Part shown: piece after piece, positions 25,163 to 33,372 of the stretch
Numbering within the stretch: position 1 is the stretch's first letter
How the letters are laid out: each line of letters begins with the position of its first letter
Source of the DNA: Hymenobacter oligotrophus
Lineage (GTDB): Bacteria > Bacteroidota > Bacteroidia > Cytophagales > Hymenobacteraceae
Length of the DNA stretch: 64,000 nt
Assembly: GCF_003574965.1 (NCBI RefSeq)
Contig: NZ_CP032317.1
Span: 1,426,001 to 1,490,000 of the forward strand
Direction: 5' to 3'
Program-made: the position numbers and the translations under genes
Notes under the pieces: model-generated
The model's database searches: none
Seen by the model: only the letters and a program-made list of their open reading frames with translations
Told to the model about the DNA's origin: nothing

Positions 25163-26140
25163 ATGCGGACGATCCAATTCCGGGAAGCCCTGCGCGAAGC
25201 CATGTCCGAGGAAATGCGCCGCGATGCGAGCGTGTTCCTGATGGGCGAAGAGGTAGCCGAATACAACGGCGCCTACAAAGTAAGCCAAGGCATGCTCGAC
25301 GAGTTTGGCCCCGAGCGCGTAATCGACACGCCCATTGCCGAGCTGGGTTTTGCCGGCATCGGGGTGGGCGCAGCCATGAACGGCCTCAAGCCGATCATTG
25401 AGTTCATGACGTTCAACTTCTCGCTGGTGGCCATCGACCAGGTAATCAACTCGGCCGCGAAGATGATGTCGATGTCGGGCGGGCAGTACACCGTGCCGAT
25501 CGTGTTCCGCGGACCCACGGGCAACGCCGGCATGCTGTCGTCGCAGCACTCGCAGAACTTCGAGAACTGGTACGCCAACACCCCCGGCCTGAAAGTGGTG
25601 GTTCCGTCGAACCCCTACGACGCGAAAGGCTTGCTCAAGTCGGCTATCCGCGACCCCGACCCCGTGATTTTCATGGAATCGGAGCTGATGTACGGCGACA
25701 AAGGCGAAGTACCCGAAGAAGAATACCTAATTGAAATTGGCAAAGCCAACGTGGTACGCCAGGGCAAGCACGTTACCATCGTGTCGTTTGGCAAGATGAT
25801 GAAAGTGGCCCTAGGTGCCGCCGACGAGCTGGCCAAAGACGGCATCGAGGCCGAAGTAATTGACCTGCGCTCGGTACGCCCCATCGATTATGCCACGCTG
25901 GTGGAGTCGGTGAAGAAAACCAACCGCATGGTAGTTGTAGAGGAAGCTTGGCCGCTGGCCAGCATCAGCTCGGAGCTGGCCTACCACGTGCAGCGCTACG
26001 CTTTCGATTACCTCGATGCGCCCATCCGCCGCATTACCTCGGCCGATGTGCCCCTGCCCTACGCGCCTACGCTCATCGAGGCGGCGCTACCCAACGTGGG
26101 CCGCACCGTAAAGGCGGTAAAAGAAGTGCTGTACCGCTAG
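25163..26140 (+). CDS. pdhB: Pyruvate dehydrogenase E1 component, beta subunit
   Basis: The 325-residue product is full length for the E1-beta (transketolase-like) subunits. With E1-alpha and thiamine diphosphate it decarboxylates pyruvate and acetylates the lipoyl domain of E2. Visible marks are MRTIQFREALREAMSEEM, FLMGEEVAEYNGAYKVSQG, DTPIAELGFAGIGVGAAMNG, FRGPTGNAGMLSSQHSQ and the C-terminal LRSVRPIDYATLVESVKKT and VVVEEAWP. The E1-alpha gene is not adjacent, so the subunits are split in this genome, a layout I infer is common in Bacteroidota. A 2-oxoacid dehydrogenase with other substrates is the alternative. A perfect bidirectional terminator follows. Confidence 0.93.
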   Translation: MRTIQFREALREAMSEEMRRDASVFLMGEEVAEYNGAYKVSQGMLDEFGPERVIDTPIAELGFAGIGVGAAMNGLKPIIEFMTFNFSLVAIDQVINSAAKMMSMSGGQYTVPIVFRGPTGNAGMLSSQHSQNFENWYANTPGLKVVVPSNPYDAKGLLKSAIRDPDPVIFMESELMYGDKGEVPEEEYLIEIGKANVVRQGKHVTIVSFGKMMKVALGAADELAKDGIEAEVIDLRSVRPIDYATLVESVKKTNRMVVVEEAWPLASISSELAYHVQRYAFDYLDAPIRRITSADVPLPYAPTLIEAALPNVGRTVKAVKEVLYR

Positions 26141-26158
26141 CTTGCCGACAACCATTAG

Positions 26159-26212
26159 GGTTAAAAGCGACAACGCCACCGAAGCAATTCGGTGGCGTTG
26201 TCGCTTTTAACC
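26159..26212. terminator. Bidirectional 24-bp terminator between pdhB and the convergent membrane protein
   Basis: Perfect 24-bp arms at 26159-26182 and 26189-26212 surround loop AGCAAT. A/T blocks (TTAAAA, TTTTAA) at the base give U tracts in both directions. The right arm contains the stop codon (26207-26209) of the minus-strand gene. Confidence 0.85.
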
Positions 26213-27604
26213 GGTAATCAGCTCCCCCGGTTGGGCCAAGTTGCGCTCCAGCTGCCACACAAAGCCTAGCGCCAAGCCTACAACCAGCAGCACAGCCGCA
26301 ACCAGCACCGGCCACCGCCGGGGGTTGCCCCGAAGCCAATGCAACAAGTGTTGCCCCTCGAAGCACAAAGCGCCGAGCAGCAGCAAATGCCAGGGCATTA
26401 GGTACCGGCACTCCATTGCCGTTGGCACAGCTGCCAGGCAAGGCAACGACACGGCCAACAGCACTAGGGCTTGTCGAAGGCTGAATTTTCCGCGCAGCGC
26501 AGCTAAGCCAAGAACGGCAACGCCCAAGGCCAACAACCCAAAATTGGCTGCCCGGTACCCCCAGCGCATGGGGCGTAGCTCCTGCAAGTAAGGCGTGGGG
26601 TACTTCACATCAAAACCGCTGATTAGGTGCCGGGCGTAGATGCCGGCCACCGTGGCCGGATGCCGGCTTATGGCTTGCAAGTAGGCGCCTAAGGTGGCAA
26701 ATTCGGTTTGGCCTAGGTGCCGCAGCAAGGCCTGCCCATCAGGGTCGAAGTACAATACTTGCGCGGCGTGATGCTGCGGCCCAATGTTCGTTTCGTACTT
26801 CTGCACGGCCAGGCTCCAACCCAGCTTGTCTATTAAAGCGTCGTGCTTGTCGAAAGGGTTGTAGCGCGTGAGCACCAATGGGGTGTAGGCATTAAAATGC
26901 CGCACGTTTAGCCACAGCTGCGGCCCCAAAACGGCGCCCAGTCCCAACATCAGCAACGCAAGCCGCACCACGCGCGTGCGCCACCCTACCGCCGATACGC
27001 CTACCAACACCAGCACCGCTGGCAGCGCTATGGCGTACACGCTGCGCAGGTTCAGGCTGGCCCCGAGCAATGCGCCGGCGGCCACCACTTGCCACCCGCG
27101 CGGCGTGGGTGGCAACAGGCACCACAGCGCAGCCAGCAAGGCCAACAGCGCTGGAAAGTCGGTAAGGGGAAAGTTGAAGTAATCGCGCCAGAACGCAAAC
27201 CCCAGGGCCACAAAGAGTAGCTGCGTCGCAAGCGTTTGCCGGGAGCCCGGCCGGTACCGTCGCCACACCGCCGGCACAGCCCACCCGAACAGCAGTGCCG
27301 CTATCAAGGCGCCAATTAGGCGGGTAAAAACAATGGGCGATACACCGCTAAAAAAGGCCACTACCCGGGCTGGCAGCAACAGCAAAGGCCACAAATACCC
27401 CCTCAACGAATTGTCGAAAGCCAAAAAGTTGAAGCGGTGCCCGGGCTCCAAAAACTCTACGGCAATGTACCAGTACAGCAACGCATCGTGGTGGAGCTGG
27501 TCGTAACCCGAAAACGGCAGGTACCCTAGGTACAGCAACAAAGCGACCAGCACGGGCAGCCCGCGGCGCTGCCTTTCGGATAAGTGCAAAATATGCGGTA
27601 ACAT
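26207..27604 (-). CDS. Polytopic membrane protein, possibly a GT-C type glycosyltransferase or glycan-related enzyme
   Basis: From the ATG at 27604 the product is 465 residues with about ten to twelve membrane segments. The first extramembrane loop after helix 1 contains YDQLHHDALLYWYIAVEFLE, with acidic residues and His. That is the place where GT-C enzymes (ArnT/PMT-like) keep catalytic acids; later loops include FWRDYFNFPLTDFPALLALL. This makes a lipid-linked-sugar transferase plausible but not proven. The longer frame to 27733 lacks support because the hydrophobic topology starts at MLPHILHLSERQRRGLPVLV. Its stop lies inside the shared terminator. Confidence 0.75.
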   Translation of the reverse strand: MLPHILHLSERQRRGLPVLVALLLYLGYLPFSGYDQLHHDALLYWYIAVEFLEPGHRFNFLAFDNSLRGYLWPLLLLPARVVAFFSGVSPIVFTRLIGALIAALLFGWAVPAVWRRYRPGSRQTLATQLLFVALGFAFWRDYFNFPLTDFPALLALLAALWCLLPPTPRGWQVVAAGALLGASLNLRSVYAIALPAVLVLVGVSAVGWRTRVVRLALLMLGLGAVLGPQLWLNVRHFNAYTPLVLTRYNPFDKHDALIDKLGWSLAVQKYETNIGPQHHAAQVLYFDPDGQALLRHLGQTEFATLGAYLQAISRHPATVAGIYARHLISGFDVKYPTPYLQELRPMRWGYRAANFGLLALGVAVLGLAALRGKFSLRQALVLLAVSLPCLAAVPTAMECRYLMPWHLLLLGALCFEGQHLLHWLRGNPRRWPVLVAAVLLVVGLALGFVWQLERNLAQPGELITG

Positions 27605-27670
27605 TGAGTGTAAAGGTGGAGCAATAAACCGACTCCGTTTGCCTTGTTGCCCTCTTGTTTGGCTGCCCGC

Positions 27671-28225
27671 ATGAATCACCGCCTCCACCTCCGCTTCGAG
27701 CAGCTTGAAAACGCGACCGAAAAATTGCTGCAATCGGCCGAAAACCTAGGCGAACAGGCCTACCAACTACCGGCCCCGGGGCAATGGTCGGCGGCGCATG
27801 TGGTGCACCATTTGCTGGCTTCGGAGGCGGCCATTGGGCAATACTTGCAGCAAAAACTGCGTGAGCAAACGCAGCTTGGCAGCGGTACCATGGCCATGCG
27901 CTTCCGGTCGGGGTTGCTGCGCCTGCTGTTGCGTTTGCCAGGCATCAAGTTCAAAGCCCCAAGCCGGGTGGCTGCGCTTACGCCAGCAACAGCTGCCGAT
28001 TTGCCTTCGTTGGCCGATATGCGCGCGCAATGGTTGGCCAGCCGGCGCCAGCTCGAGCATTTGCTAAACGAGTTTCCGGGGCAGCTTATCAGCCGGGCAA
28101 TTTTCAAGCACCCTAGGGCCGGGATGCTCACCATTCAGCAAACGCTCGATTTTATGCTCGACCACGTGCTGCACCACCAACAGCAGCTGGGGCGCATTGG
28201 CAAAGCGCTGCGCAAAGCAGCTTAG
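27671..28225 (+). CDS. DinB family protein (putative metal-dependent hydrolase or thiol transferase)
   Basis: The 184-residue product has the four-helix DinB/YfiT pattern: LRFEQLENATEKLLQSAENL, PGQWSAAHVVHHLLASEAAI with metal-ligand-like His, and a third ligand region in the last helix (LDFMLDHVLHHQQQLGRIGK). DinB-fold proteins bind a divalent metal with three His. Several act as bacillithiol or mycothiol transferases, but most, including this one, have no assigned substrate. ATG 27671 is chosen because it begins the first helix. It converges on the thioesterase gene with a 4-base overlap of the 3' ends. Confidence 0.85.
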   Translation: MNHRLHLRFEQLENATEKLLQSAENLGEQAYQLPAPGQWSAAHVVHHLLASEAAIGQYLQQKLREQTQLGSGTMAMRFRSGLLRLLLRLPGIKFKAPSRVAALTPATAADLPSLADMRAQWLASRRQLEHLLNEFPGQLISRAIFKHPRAGMLTIQQTLDFMLDHVLHHQQQLGRIGKALRKAA

Positions 28226-28677
28226 GAGCCGACTTGCGGGCTGCGTTCGATTTCGGCGTAGGAGCTGTGCCGGTCGAGCTGACCTAGGGCGGCTGCGAGT
28301 TCGGGCGGCGGGGTGGCAAGCTTGCGCAGGCGTAAATCAAGCCAGGCGCCATCCACGGTAATAATGGCCGACTCGCGCCCGTCGGCTTTGTAAATGGTGT
28401 GCACAATGCGCCACCGGCTGCCATCGGCGCTAAGCCCAGCCAGCTCGGCCCCCACCTTAATGGTTTCGTTCGGGCTAATTTCCTTCAGAAAGCGCGTGTC
28501 TTCGCGGAACAGGATGGGTCCGATGCCCAGCTTGGCAAACTTGGCGAGCGGAAAGCCGGCATCCTCCAGAAAGTCGAGGCGCAGCTGCGCGGCATAATCG
28601 TTGTAGGCCGAGTGGCGCATGTGGCCGTTCGGGTCGAGGTCGGCCCACCGAATGGGGTATTGTTTGTGGTATTGCAT
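28222..28677 (-). CDS. Acyl-CoA thioesterase, hotdog fold (4HBT/YbgC-like)
   Basis: The 151-residue product shows the 4HBT signature: YPIRWADLDPNGHMRHSAYNDY near the N-terminus (catalytic Asp in DLDPNGH) followed by a long helix (AAQLRLDFLEDAGF) and strands (FLKEISPNETIKVGAELAG, WRIVHTIYKADGRESAIITV). Members hydrolyse acyl-CoA thioesters in the cytosol; chain-length preference cannot be read here. It overlaps the DinB gene tail-to-tail by 4 bases. The methyltransferase gene lies upstream on the same strand about 40 bases away, so co-transcription is likely. Confidence 0.9.
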   Translation of the reverse strand: MQYHKQYPIRWADLDPNGHMRHSAYNDYAAQLRLDFLEDAGFPLAKFAKLGIGPILFREDTRFLKEISPNETIKVGAELAGLSADGSRWRIVHTIYKADGRESAIITVDGAWLDLRLRKLATPPPELAAALGQLDRHSSYAEIERSPQVGS

Positions 28678-28717
28678 GGGTTGGCAAGTAAGCGCCCGGC
28701 TATGGGCTACGCGGCGG

Positions 28718-29443
28718 TTAGCCGCGGCGGGTGAGGCGCACTAAAAATTGTTGCTGATCGTCTTCGTCCACAAACTCAACATCGTAGCCGGCTTCCTCGG
28801 CATAATCCTGCACAATCGTAGGATCGGCGAACAGCCAGTTAAACTGCTGCCCGGTTTGGCCCTGGTAGCTCATCTGGTACTCTACCTCGCCGTAATAGGG
28901 TCCGTTTAGGTTGAAGTTGAGCGCGCCGTCTTCGTCTTCGTAGACGTAGCTGATGTCGGAGCTGGTGGCCAAAATTTGCCCGCCGGGCACCAGCAGCTGG
29001 TGTGCTTGTTTCAGGAATTTCTCCAGCCCCTCGAGCGTGCCCACCACCCCGAGGCCGTTCATGAGCATCAGCAGGGTGTCGTAGCGTTCGGCGGAGGTGG
29101 CGGTTAGCTCAAACACATCGTGGCAGGCTACCTCGCGCACGCCGCGCTGCTGCATTACCTGCACAGCCCCGGCCGAAACATCGATGGCCTTTACCTGAAA
29201 ACCGCGGTTTTGGAGCTCCAAAGTGTGGGCACCGGCGCCGGCCCCTAGGTCGAGCACCCGGCCGCGGCACTCGTCGAGGGCGGTGCGCTCGAGCTGCGGC
29301 ATTTCCCAAAGCGTGCGGAAGAAGTACTTGGCAGGCAATGGCTCGTCTTCGGCCACGCTGCTGTGCACCGTAATGGTAGCCGATTGGTTGCCGCCTAGGT
29401 AATCGAGCAGTGCCGCGCCAATGGGGTCGAAAGCAGAAGCCAT
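28718..29443 (-). CDS. Class I SAM-dependent methyltransferase
   Basis: The 241-residue product has the Rossmann methyltransferase motifs: RVLDLGAGAGAHTLELQNRG (motif I, about residues 62-81), the acidic end of strand 2 in VKAIDVSAGAVQVM, and DTLLMLMNGLGVVGTLEG as motif IV region. A distinctive C-terminal half rich in acidic and aromatic residues (YVYEDEDG, YYGEVEYQMSYQG) follows. The substrate is not predictable; small molecules and RNA bases are both possible. It is probably transcribed with the thioesterase. Confidence 0.88.
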   Translation of the reverse strand: MASAFDPIGAALLDYLGGNQSATITVHSSVAEDEPLPAKYFFRTLWEMPQLERTALDECRGRVLDLGAGAGAHTLELQNRGFQVKAIDVSAGAVQVMQQRGVREVACHDVFELTATSAERYDTLLMLMNGLGVVGTLEGLEKFLKQAHQLLVPGGQILATSSDISYVYEDEDGALNFNLNGPYYGEVEYQMSYQGQTGQQFNWLFADPTIVQDYAEEAGYDVEFVDEDDQQQFLVRLTRRG

Positions 29444-29536
29444 GAGGGGGGGTTAGAGTCGGGAGGTGGGTGTTGGCAAAGCGCACGGGCCAGGGCAGAA
29501 CCTCGACGCCACGTTGCGGCTACCAAACACCGCACG

Positions 29537-29986
29537 CTAAAAGCGGCGGATGAGTAGTACGCCAACCAGCAACAAAAGTATGCCGGCTACGCGGCCCGCC
29601 GATACGCGCTGCACGGGCAAGCCCAGCAAACCAAAATGATCGAGCGCCACCGATAGCAGCAGTTGCCCGGCAATGAGCAGCCCAAAGGTAAGCGCCACGC
29701 CCAGGCGGGGCGTGAGCAGCGTAACCGAGCCCACGTAAAAGGCCCCGATGATACCGCCCAGCCACACCATCGGCGACTCGGTGCGTGCAGCCCCTGCCAA
29801 GCTGCTCAGGCGCATGCCCGAACCTAGGGCAATTAGCAACAGGGTAACGGTGCCGATGGCAAACGATGCCAGCGCCGCCACCACCGGCCCGCCGCCGGCG
29901 CGGGCCAGCCGGGCATTTAGCGCTGCCTGCACCGGCAGCAAGGCGCCCATGCTTACGGCCAGCAGCATCAACAACAATCGATTCAT
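29537..29986 (-). CDS. DMT-superfamily membrane protein, YdcZ/DUF606 type
   Basis: The 149-residue product is four or five membrane helices with the DUF606 layout: LLLMLLAVSMGALLPVQAALNARLAR, VVAALASFAIGTVTLLLIAL, PMVWLGGIIGAFYVGSVTLL, and TFGLLIAGQLLLSVALDHFG. Segments are quoted in parts. Half-size DMT proteins of this kind are presumed to dimerise in the inner membrane; the substrate is unknown. ATG 29986 is used; an in-frame TTG at 29995 would add three residues. Confidence 0.85.
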   Translation of the reverse strand: MNRLLLMLLAVSMGALLPVQAALNARLARAGGGPVVAALASFAIGTVTLLLIALGSGMRLSSLAGAARTESPMVWLGGIIGAFYVGSVTLLTPRLGVALTFGLLIAGQLLLSVALDHFGLLGLPVQRVSAGRVAGILLLLVGVLLIRRF

Positions 29987-30065
29987 AAAACGCAAATGAA
30001 AAAACGCGGCAAGTTAGCCACAACTATGCGCCAAGCCTTCGGGTTACCCAAACAAAGCTCTGCTT

Positions 30066-30260
30066 ATGCCTACGCCCCCCTCCTCCGCACCGCGCTATAC
30101 CAAAAGCACCTTGCCCACCAAACCGTGCGCCACGTGCGGGCGGCCGTTTGCCTGGCGTAAAAAGTGGAGCCAGTGCTGGGACGAGGTAAAGTATTGCGGC
30201 GAAAAGTGCCGGCGCAACCGCCCGGCCTTGCTTAGCGCCGAAGCCAACACCCGGCCCTAG
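30066..30260 (+). CDS. DUF2256 family small zinc-finger-like protein
   Basis: The 64-residue product carries the DUF2256 signature: PCATCGRPFAWRKKW followed by WDEVKYCGEKCRRNR. Two CxxC-type Cys pairs could bind zinc. Members are short, basic and of unknown function; in other bacteria they often sit near photolyase/cryptochrome genes, which are not present here. The stop codon overlaps a GCCCTAGGTG palindrome at 30256-30261. The next gene follows after 59 bases on the same strand. Confidence 0.85.
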   Translation: MPTPPSSAPRYTKSTLPTKPCATCGRPFAWRKKWSQCWDEVKYCGEKCRRNRPALLSAEANTRP

Positions 30261-30319
30261 GTGTATCCTTGGCCGAGGAGCTTGCGTTGAGCACTTACCA
30301 CAACCTTCCGCAACCTCCC

Positions 30320-30715
30320 ATGTCCTCGAACCTCGATTACCTCGACCCCAACCTGCTGCCGCTGGAACAAAAAGTTATTGCTTACCTCGAAGCCGAAGAA
30401 GCCGTGCGCCAGGCCGAGGTGGAGGCCCGCATGCTGCAAACGCCCCACCCGTCGGCTACCGACGTGGCGGCCAACAACTTTATCCAGAACATTCCGGCCG
30501 TGGAGCCGCCCCGCCCCTTGGCCGAAGTGCAGCAGCAAATCGAGCGGCTGCAGCAAACCGTTGCTCAACTGCGCGAAGAAGTAATGCAACTGCTGCCTGC
30601 CCGCGATGAGTGGGTAAAAGTTAACCTAGGGTACGGCCCCAGCCGCGTAGGCGCTTTCCGGCTCGACAATCCTACGCCCGACCAGCCAGAGTACATGCTG
30701 CGCGTGGTGCACTAA
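30320..30715 (+). CDS. Hypothetical protein with central coiled coil
   Basis: The ATG at 30320 (MSSNLDYLDPNLLPLEQKVI) gives 131 residues. The N-terminal half is helical (IAYLEAEEAVRQAEVEARML) and is followed by a likely coiled coil (LAEVQQQIERLQQTVAQLRE). A compact C-terminal part contains WVKVNLGYGPSRVGAFRLD. I do not recognise the family. No signal peptide or membrane helix is present, so it is probably cytosolic. A bidirectional terminator at 30740-30775 follows. Confidence 0.7.
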   Translation: MSSNLDYLDPNLLPLEQKVIAYLEAEEAVRQAEVEARMLQTPHPSATDVAANNFIQNIPAVEPPRPLAEVQQQIERLQQTVAQLREEVMQLLPARDEWVKVNLGYGPSRVGAFRLDNPTPDQPEYMLRVVH

Positions 30716-30739
30716 CGTTATCAAGCAAAGGCACAAACG

Positions 30740-30775
30740 AAAAAAGCCGCTCCCTGATGCAGGAAGCGGCTTTTT
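30740..30775. terminator. Terminator between the coiled-coil gene and tRNA-Glu
   Basis: AAAAAAGCCGCT and AGCGGCTTTTT form the arms around a 13-base loop. A/T ends on both sides allow termination of the plus-strand gene and of the minus-strand tRNA transcript. Confidence 0.8.
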
Positions 30776-30778
30776 AAG

Positions 30779-30850
30779 TACTCCGTAGGGGAATCGAACC
30801 CCTGTTGGCAGAATGAAAATCTGCAGTCCTAACCCCTAGACGAACGGAGC
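30779..30850 (-). tRNA. tRNA-Glu (anticodon TTC)
   Basis: The minus-strand cloverleaf has acceptor GCTCCGT/ACGGAGT, anticodon stem GCAGA/TCTGC around TTTTCAT (anticodon TTC), and T-arm with GGTTCGATTCC. The CCA end is not encoded. The gene is isolated from the other tRNAs. Confidence 0.95.
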
Positions 30851-31037
30851 GTTTGTCGTTTGACGATGCAAAGGTAAGAAAGCTGATTTCAATTCCGCAA
30901 GCCGCAATCGTTGTTTGGGCACTAAAAACGCGGCTCAGCAAGCTACCGACTTGATTTTCACCCATTAAAAAATTAACACAAACACAACAATTAACAACTG
31001 GCTTCTCTTGCACGCCGGTAATAAGCCAAATATGCCA

Positions 31038-31094
31038 GCCGAGCGCGGACAAGCATAGGGCGCCCAGTGGCAACCTAGGAAGTCCGCGCTCGGC
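31038..31094. repeat. Inverted repeat GCCGAGCGCGGAC / GTCCGCGCTCGGC
   Basis: Perfect 13-bp arms (31038-31050 and 31082-31094) with a 31-base loop containing a CCTAGG site. It lies just downstream of the minus-strand aldehyde dehydrogenase gene and may act in 3'-end formation. The core AGCGCGGACTT is shared with the palindromes near 36882 and 36992. Confidence 0.55.
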
Positions 31095-31100
31095 CAACAC

Positions 31101-32645
31101 CTATATTTTTTCCGGAAGCAGCAGGGCCTCTTCGTAATTGCCAAGCACGGGCTGGCCGTTGCTGGCTTGCGTTACCGCCTCCACCAACAGTTTTCCGCCT
31201 ACAAAAGCACCCTTCCACGATTCGCCAAGGCCCCCGAACACTTCCTCCCGGTCGCCGCGCGAGCGGAGCTTGTTGATGCCGACCTTGAAGGCCCGGATTT
31301 CCTTGGCCGTACGCTGCGCCCACTTCTGGTCGTCGGAGGCCAAGGCGGCCACCAGGGCGCCGTTCGAGATGTTCATCTCCCCTACCAGCTCTTCTACCCG
31401 ATCCACGAGCACGACGCTGTCGATGGGGCCGAACGGCTCCTTAAAGTACAGCTCGCTTTGGCGTGGCAGGTTTACCAGGGCCCGCGGGGCACGGTAAGCC
31501 GAGCGGTCTTGGTTGGGCAAGAACAAGGAATCGTCGAGTTGGCCTTCGTAAATGGGCGTGGCACCGGTTTTCAGCGCGTCGGCGTAAAGGCGGTCGAGGT
31601 CTTCGGCCTGGCGGCGGTTGATAACGGGACCAAACGCCAGATCGGGCAGTTTGTCGTCGGGGTTATCAACCAAGGTTGGGTTGCCCACTTTTAGGCTGCG
31701 GGTGGCATTCCAGTAGGTTTCCAGGAACTTCGGAAACAAACTGCGCTGCACCACAAACCGCACGTAGGCAGTGCAGCGCTGCTTGCCGTAATCGTAGCCC
31801 TTCTTCAGCTGATCTTCGAGCGCCGCCCAGTCGGAGTAATTCCAAATGCCGTAGGTGTTCACGCCTTCCATCTCCAGCATGTAGCGCTTGTGCACCGAGG
31901 CCAGCGCATCGGCAATGTTGCGGCCGTTGTAGCGCCCGCCCACAAACGAAAGGCAGTCGATGGCATCGTTTTTCACAAGTACGTCGCTTAGCTCGCCGCC
32001 CGAGCCGCTTACCAGCGTTACGGGCAGGCCACAGCGGCGCGCAATGGCAAAGGTGAGGCTCAGCGAAATAAAGCCGCCATCGGTGGGCGTTTTGGCCACC
32101 GCCGCGTTGCCGCACAGCACTTGCACCAGCACCGCGTGCAGCAGCACCGACATGGGGTAGTTCCAGGAGGCGATGTTCGATACCACACCTAGGGGCTCGC
32201 GGTTGCCAAGCATGTCCTCGATGTTGTCGACGTACCACTGCACGCCGTCGATGGCGCGGTCGATGTCGGTAAAGCCCAGCTTATAGGTTTTGCCGATTTC
32301 CCACATCAGCAGCTTGCCCACGAGGTCGGCCTGTTGCCGCAGCTGATCGAGGCAGTCCTGCACGCGGCGGCGGCGCTCGTCCAAGTCGGTTTTGGCCCAC
32401 TTATCGGCTTCGGCGTTGGCGAAGGTAACGGCCCGCAGCGCGGTGTCGCGGTCGAGCATGGGCAAAGCTCCGAGCACCGAACCATCAATCGGCGACACAA
32501 AATCCTGCGGCTTGCCGGGCTCCTGCCAGCGGCCCTCGAGCAGGTTGAGGTACCGGCCGCTTGGGTCGAAAATTTCGGGAGCGACTTGCTTTACCTGCGC
32601 CACGAGGCCGGCAAACGCTACTTCGGGCGAAATGATTTTAGGCAT
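31101..32645 (-). CDS. NAD(P)-dependent aldehyde dehydrogenase family protein
   Basis: From the ATG at 32645 the product is 514 residues, the usual length for the family, and oxidises an aldehyde to the acid with NAD(P)+. The oxyanion Asn lies in ASWNYP (N162), cofactor Lys in AKTPTDGG (K185), general base Glu in YMLEMEGVN (E258) and the nucleophile in KQRCTAYVRF (C291). The common LELGGK sequence is replaced by LEMEGV, so it belongs to a divergent subfamily and its substrate cannot be assigned. In-frame sequence upstream to 32789 has no support. The 3' region carries the inverted repeat at 31038-31094. Confidence 0.9.
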   Translation of the reverse strand: MPKIISPEVAFAGLVAQVKQVAPEIFDPSGRYLNLLEGRWQEPGKPQDFVSPIDGSVLGALPMLDRDTALRAVTFANAEADKWAKTDLDERRRRVQDCLDQLRQQADLVGKLLMWEIGKTYKLGFTDIDRAIDGVQWYVDNIEDMLGNREPLGVVSNIASWNYPMSVLLHAVLVQVLCGNAAVAKTPTDGGFISLSLTFAIARRCGLPVTLVSGSGGELSDVLVKNDAIDCLSFVGGRYNGRNIADALASVHKRYMLEMEGVNTYGIWNYSDWAALEDQLKKGYDYGKQRCTAYVRFVVQRSLFPKFLETYWNATRSLKVGNPTLVDNPDDKLPDLAFGPVINRRQAEDLDRLYADALKTGATPIYEGQLDDSLFLPNQDRSAYRAPRALVNLPRQSELYFKEPFGPIDSVVLVDRVEELVGEMNISNGALVAALASDDQKWAQRTAKEIRAFKVGINKLRSRGDREEVFGGLGESWKGAFVGGKLLVEAVTQASNGQPVLGNYEEALLLPEKI

Positions 32646-33030
32646 TGGGTAGTATGCAGATAGAAGTGAAAAACCACCGCTAAGCGCGGCCGGCCGCGGC
32701 AGCCCGTTGGCCGCCATGACGGCAACGATAGTGAACAACTTCCACAGTTGCCTCAGCTCCTGCCCCGCATTACCCAACGCTGCCGGCACCTAGGGCCGTG
32801 AATGGGCACAAGCCTACCTCGCCCAGCCTAGCCCAATCGCAAGCTGCCACAATGACAAAACTCGAGCATTTGTTTTTCTAGCGCGTAAAGGAATATTACT
32901 ATTACCGTGGCAGGCCTACTGCCACCTTACCTGGCTGACTTACACGCTGCATTTGTCGAGCCGCCAATTTTAGTTGTCAGCCAGCAGCACCTGACGCCGG
33001 ATATAACCACTCCCACGGCGCAGCAGGGCA
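32646..33030. other. Long intergenic region without a visible gene
   Basis: Between the aldehyde dehydrogenase start and the guanine deaminase start about 730 bases lack a convincing protein gene. The first half is featureless apart from one CCTAGG site (32789-32794). The second half holds the small-RNA candidate (33031-33105), a further CCTAGG (33148-33153) and the guanine deaminase promoter. Confidence 0.45.
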
Positions 33031-33092
33031 TAAAAAAAGGGCAGCTATGAGCCGCCCTCTTTTCCACAACCAAAACACCTAAAAAACTATTC
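33031..33092 (-). ncRNA. Candidate small RNA, about 60 nt, ended by an intrinsic terminator
   Basis: On the minus strand an exact -7 box TATCTTTG (33098-33105) has a TTTC -33-like element 18 bases upstream. About 30 bases after the predicted start comes GGGCGGCTCATAGCTGCCC (one mismatch in the stem) followed by seven T residues (complement of 33032-33038). There is no start codon or open frame in between. Promoter and terminator so close together, with no gene, suggest a short RNA; function unknown. Confidence 0.35.
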
Positions 33093-33341
33093 TTTCGCAA
33101 AGATAAAGACAATCTTCGTGCCAGAAACTATTTTTTACAAAAAAGTACCTAGGGCAACCCGATGCTTACCGATAAGAGCTGCAATGCGCACCAAAGGTTG
33201 CATCGCCGCCTTCGTTGCGAAAGAAAGCATTGCCTTAACAGGCGAACATTTAAGTTGGTGCCCGACTTTTTCAACTTCGCCTAAATTTTTCGCTGGCGCT
33301 GGCAGCGCTACCTTGGTCCGCGAGCATTGCGGGGCGGAGCG

Positions 33342-33349
33342 TACTTTTG
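33342..33349 (+). promoter_or_regulatory. -7 promoter box TACTTTTG of guaD
   Basis: Exact TAnnTTTG, 23 bases before the ATG at 33373, implying a leader of about 17 bases. It also argues against the long in-frame extension to 33118. Confidence 0.65.
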
Positions 33350-33372
33350 CAGCCCTTTCCCGTTCAGTAACT

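Noticed and set aside
24845-25241. Overlapping plus-strand frames upstream of pdhB
   Set aside because: They cross repeat words and the terminator-like hairpin and overlap the pdhB start; no coding signs.
32927-33112. 61-codon minus-strand frame
   Set aside because: It spans a promoter box and an intrinsic terminator and has no recognisable pattern; the RNA features are a better reading.
33118-33372. N-terminal extension of the guanine deaminase frame
   Set aside because: The extension contains the TACTTTTG promoter box and has no similarity pattern; ATG 33373 gives the family-standard N-terminus.
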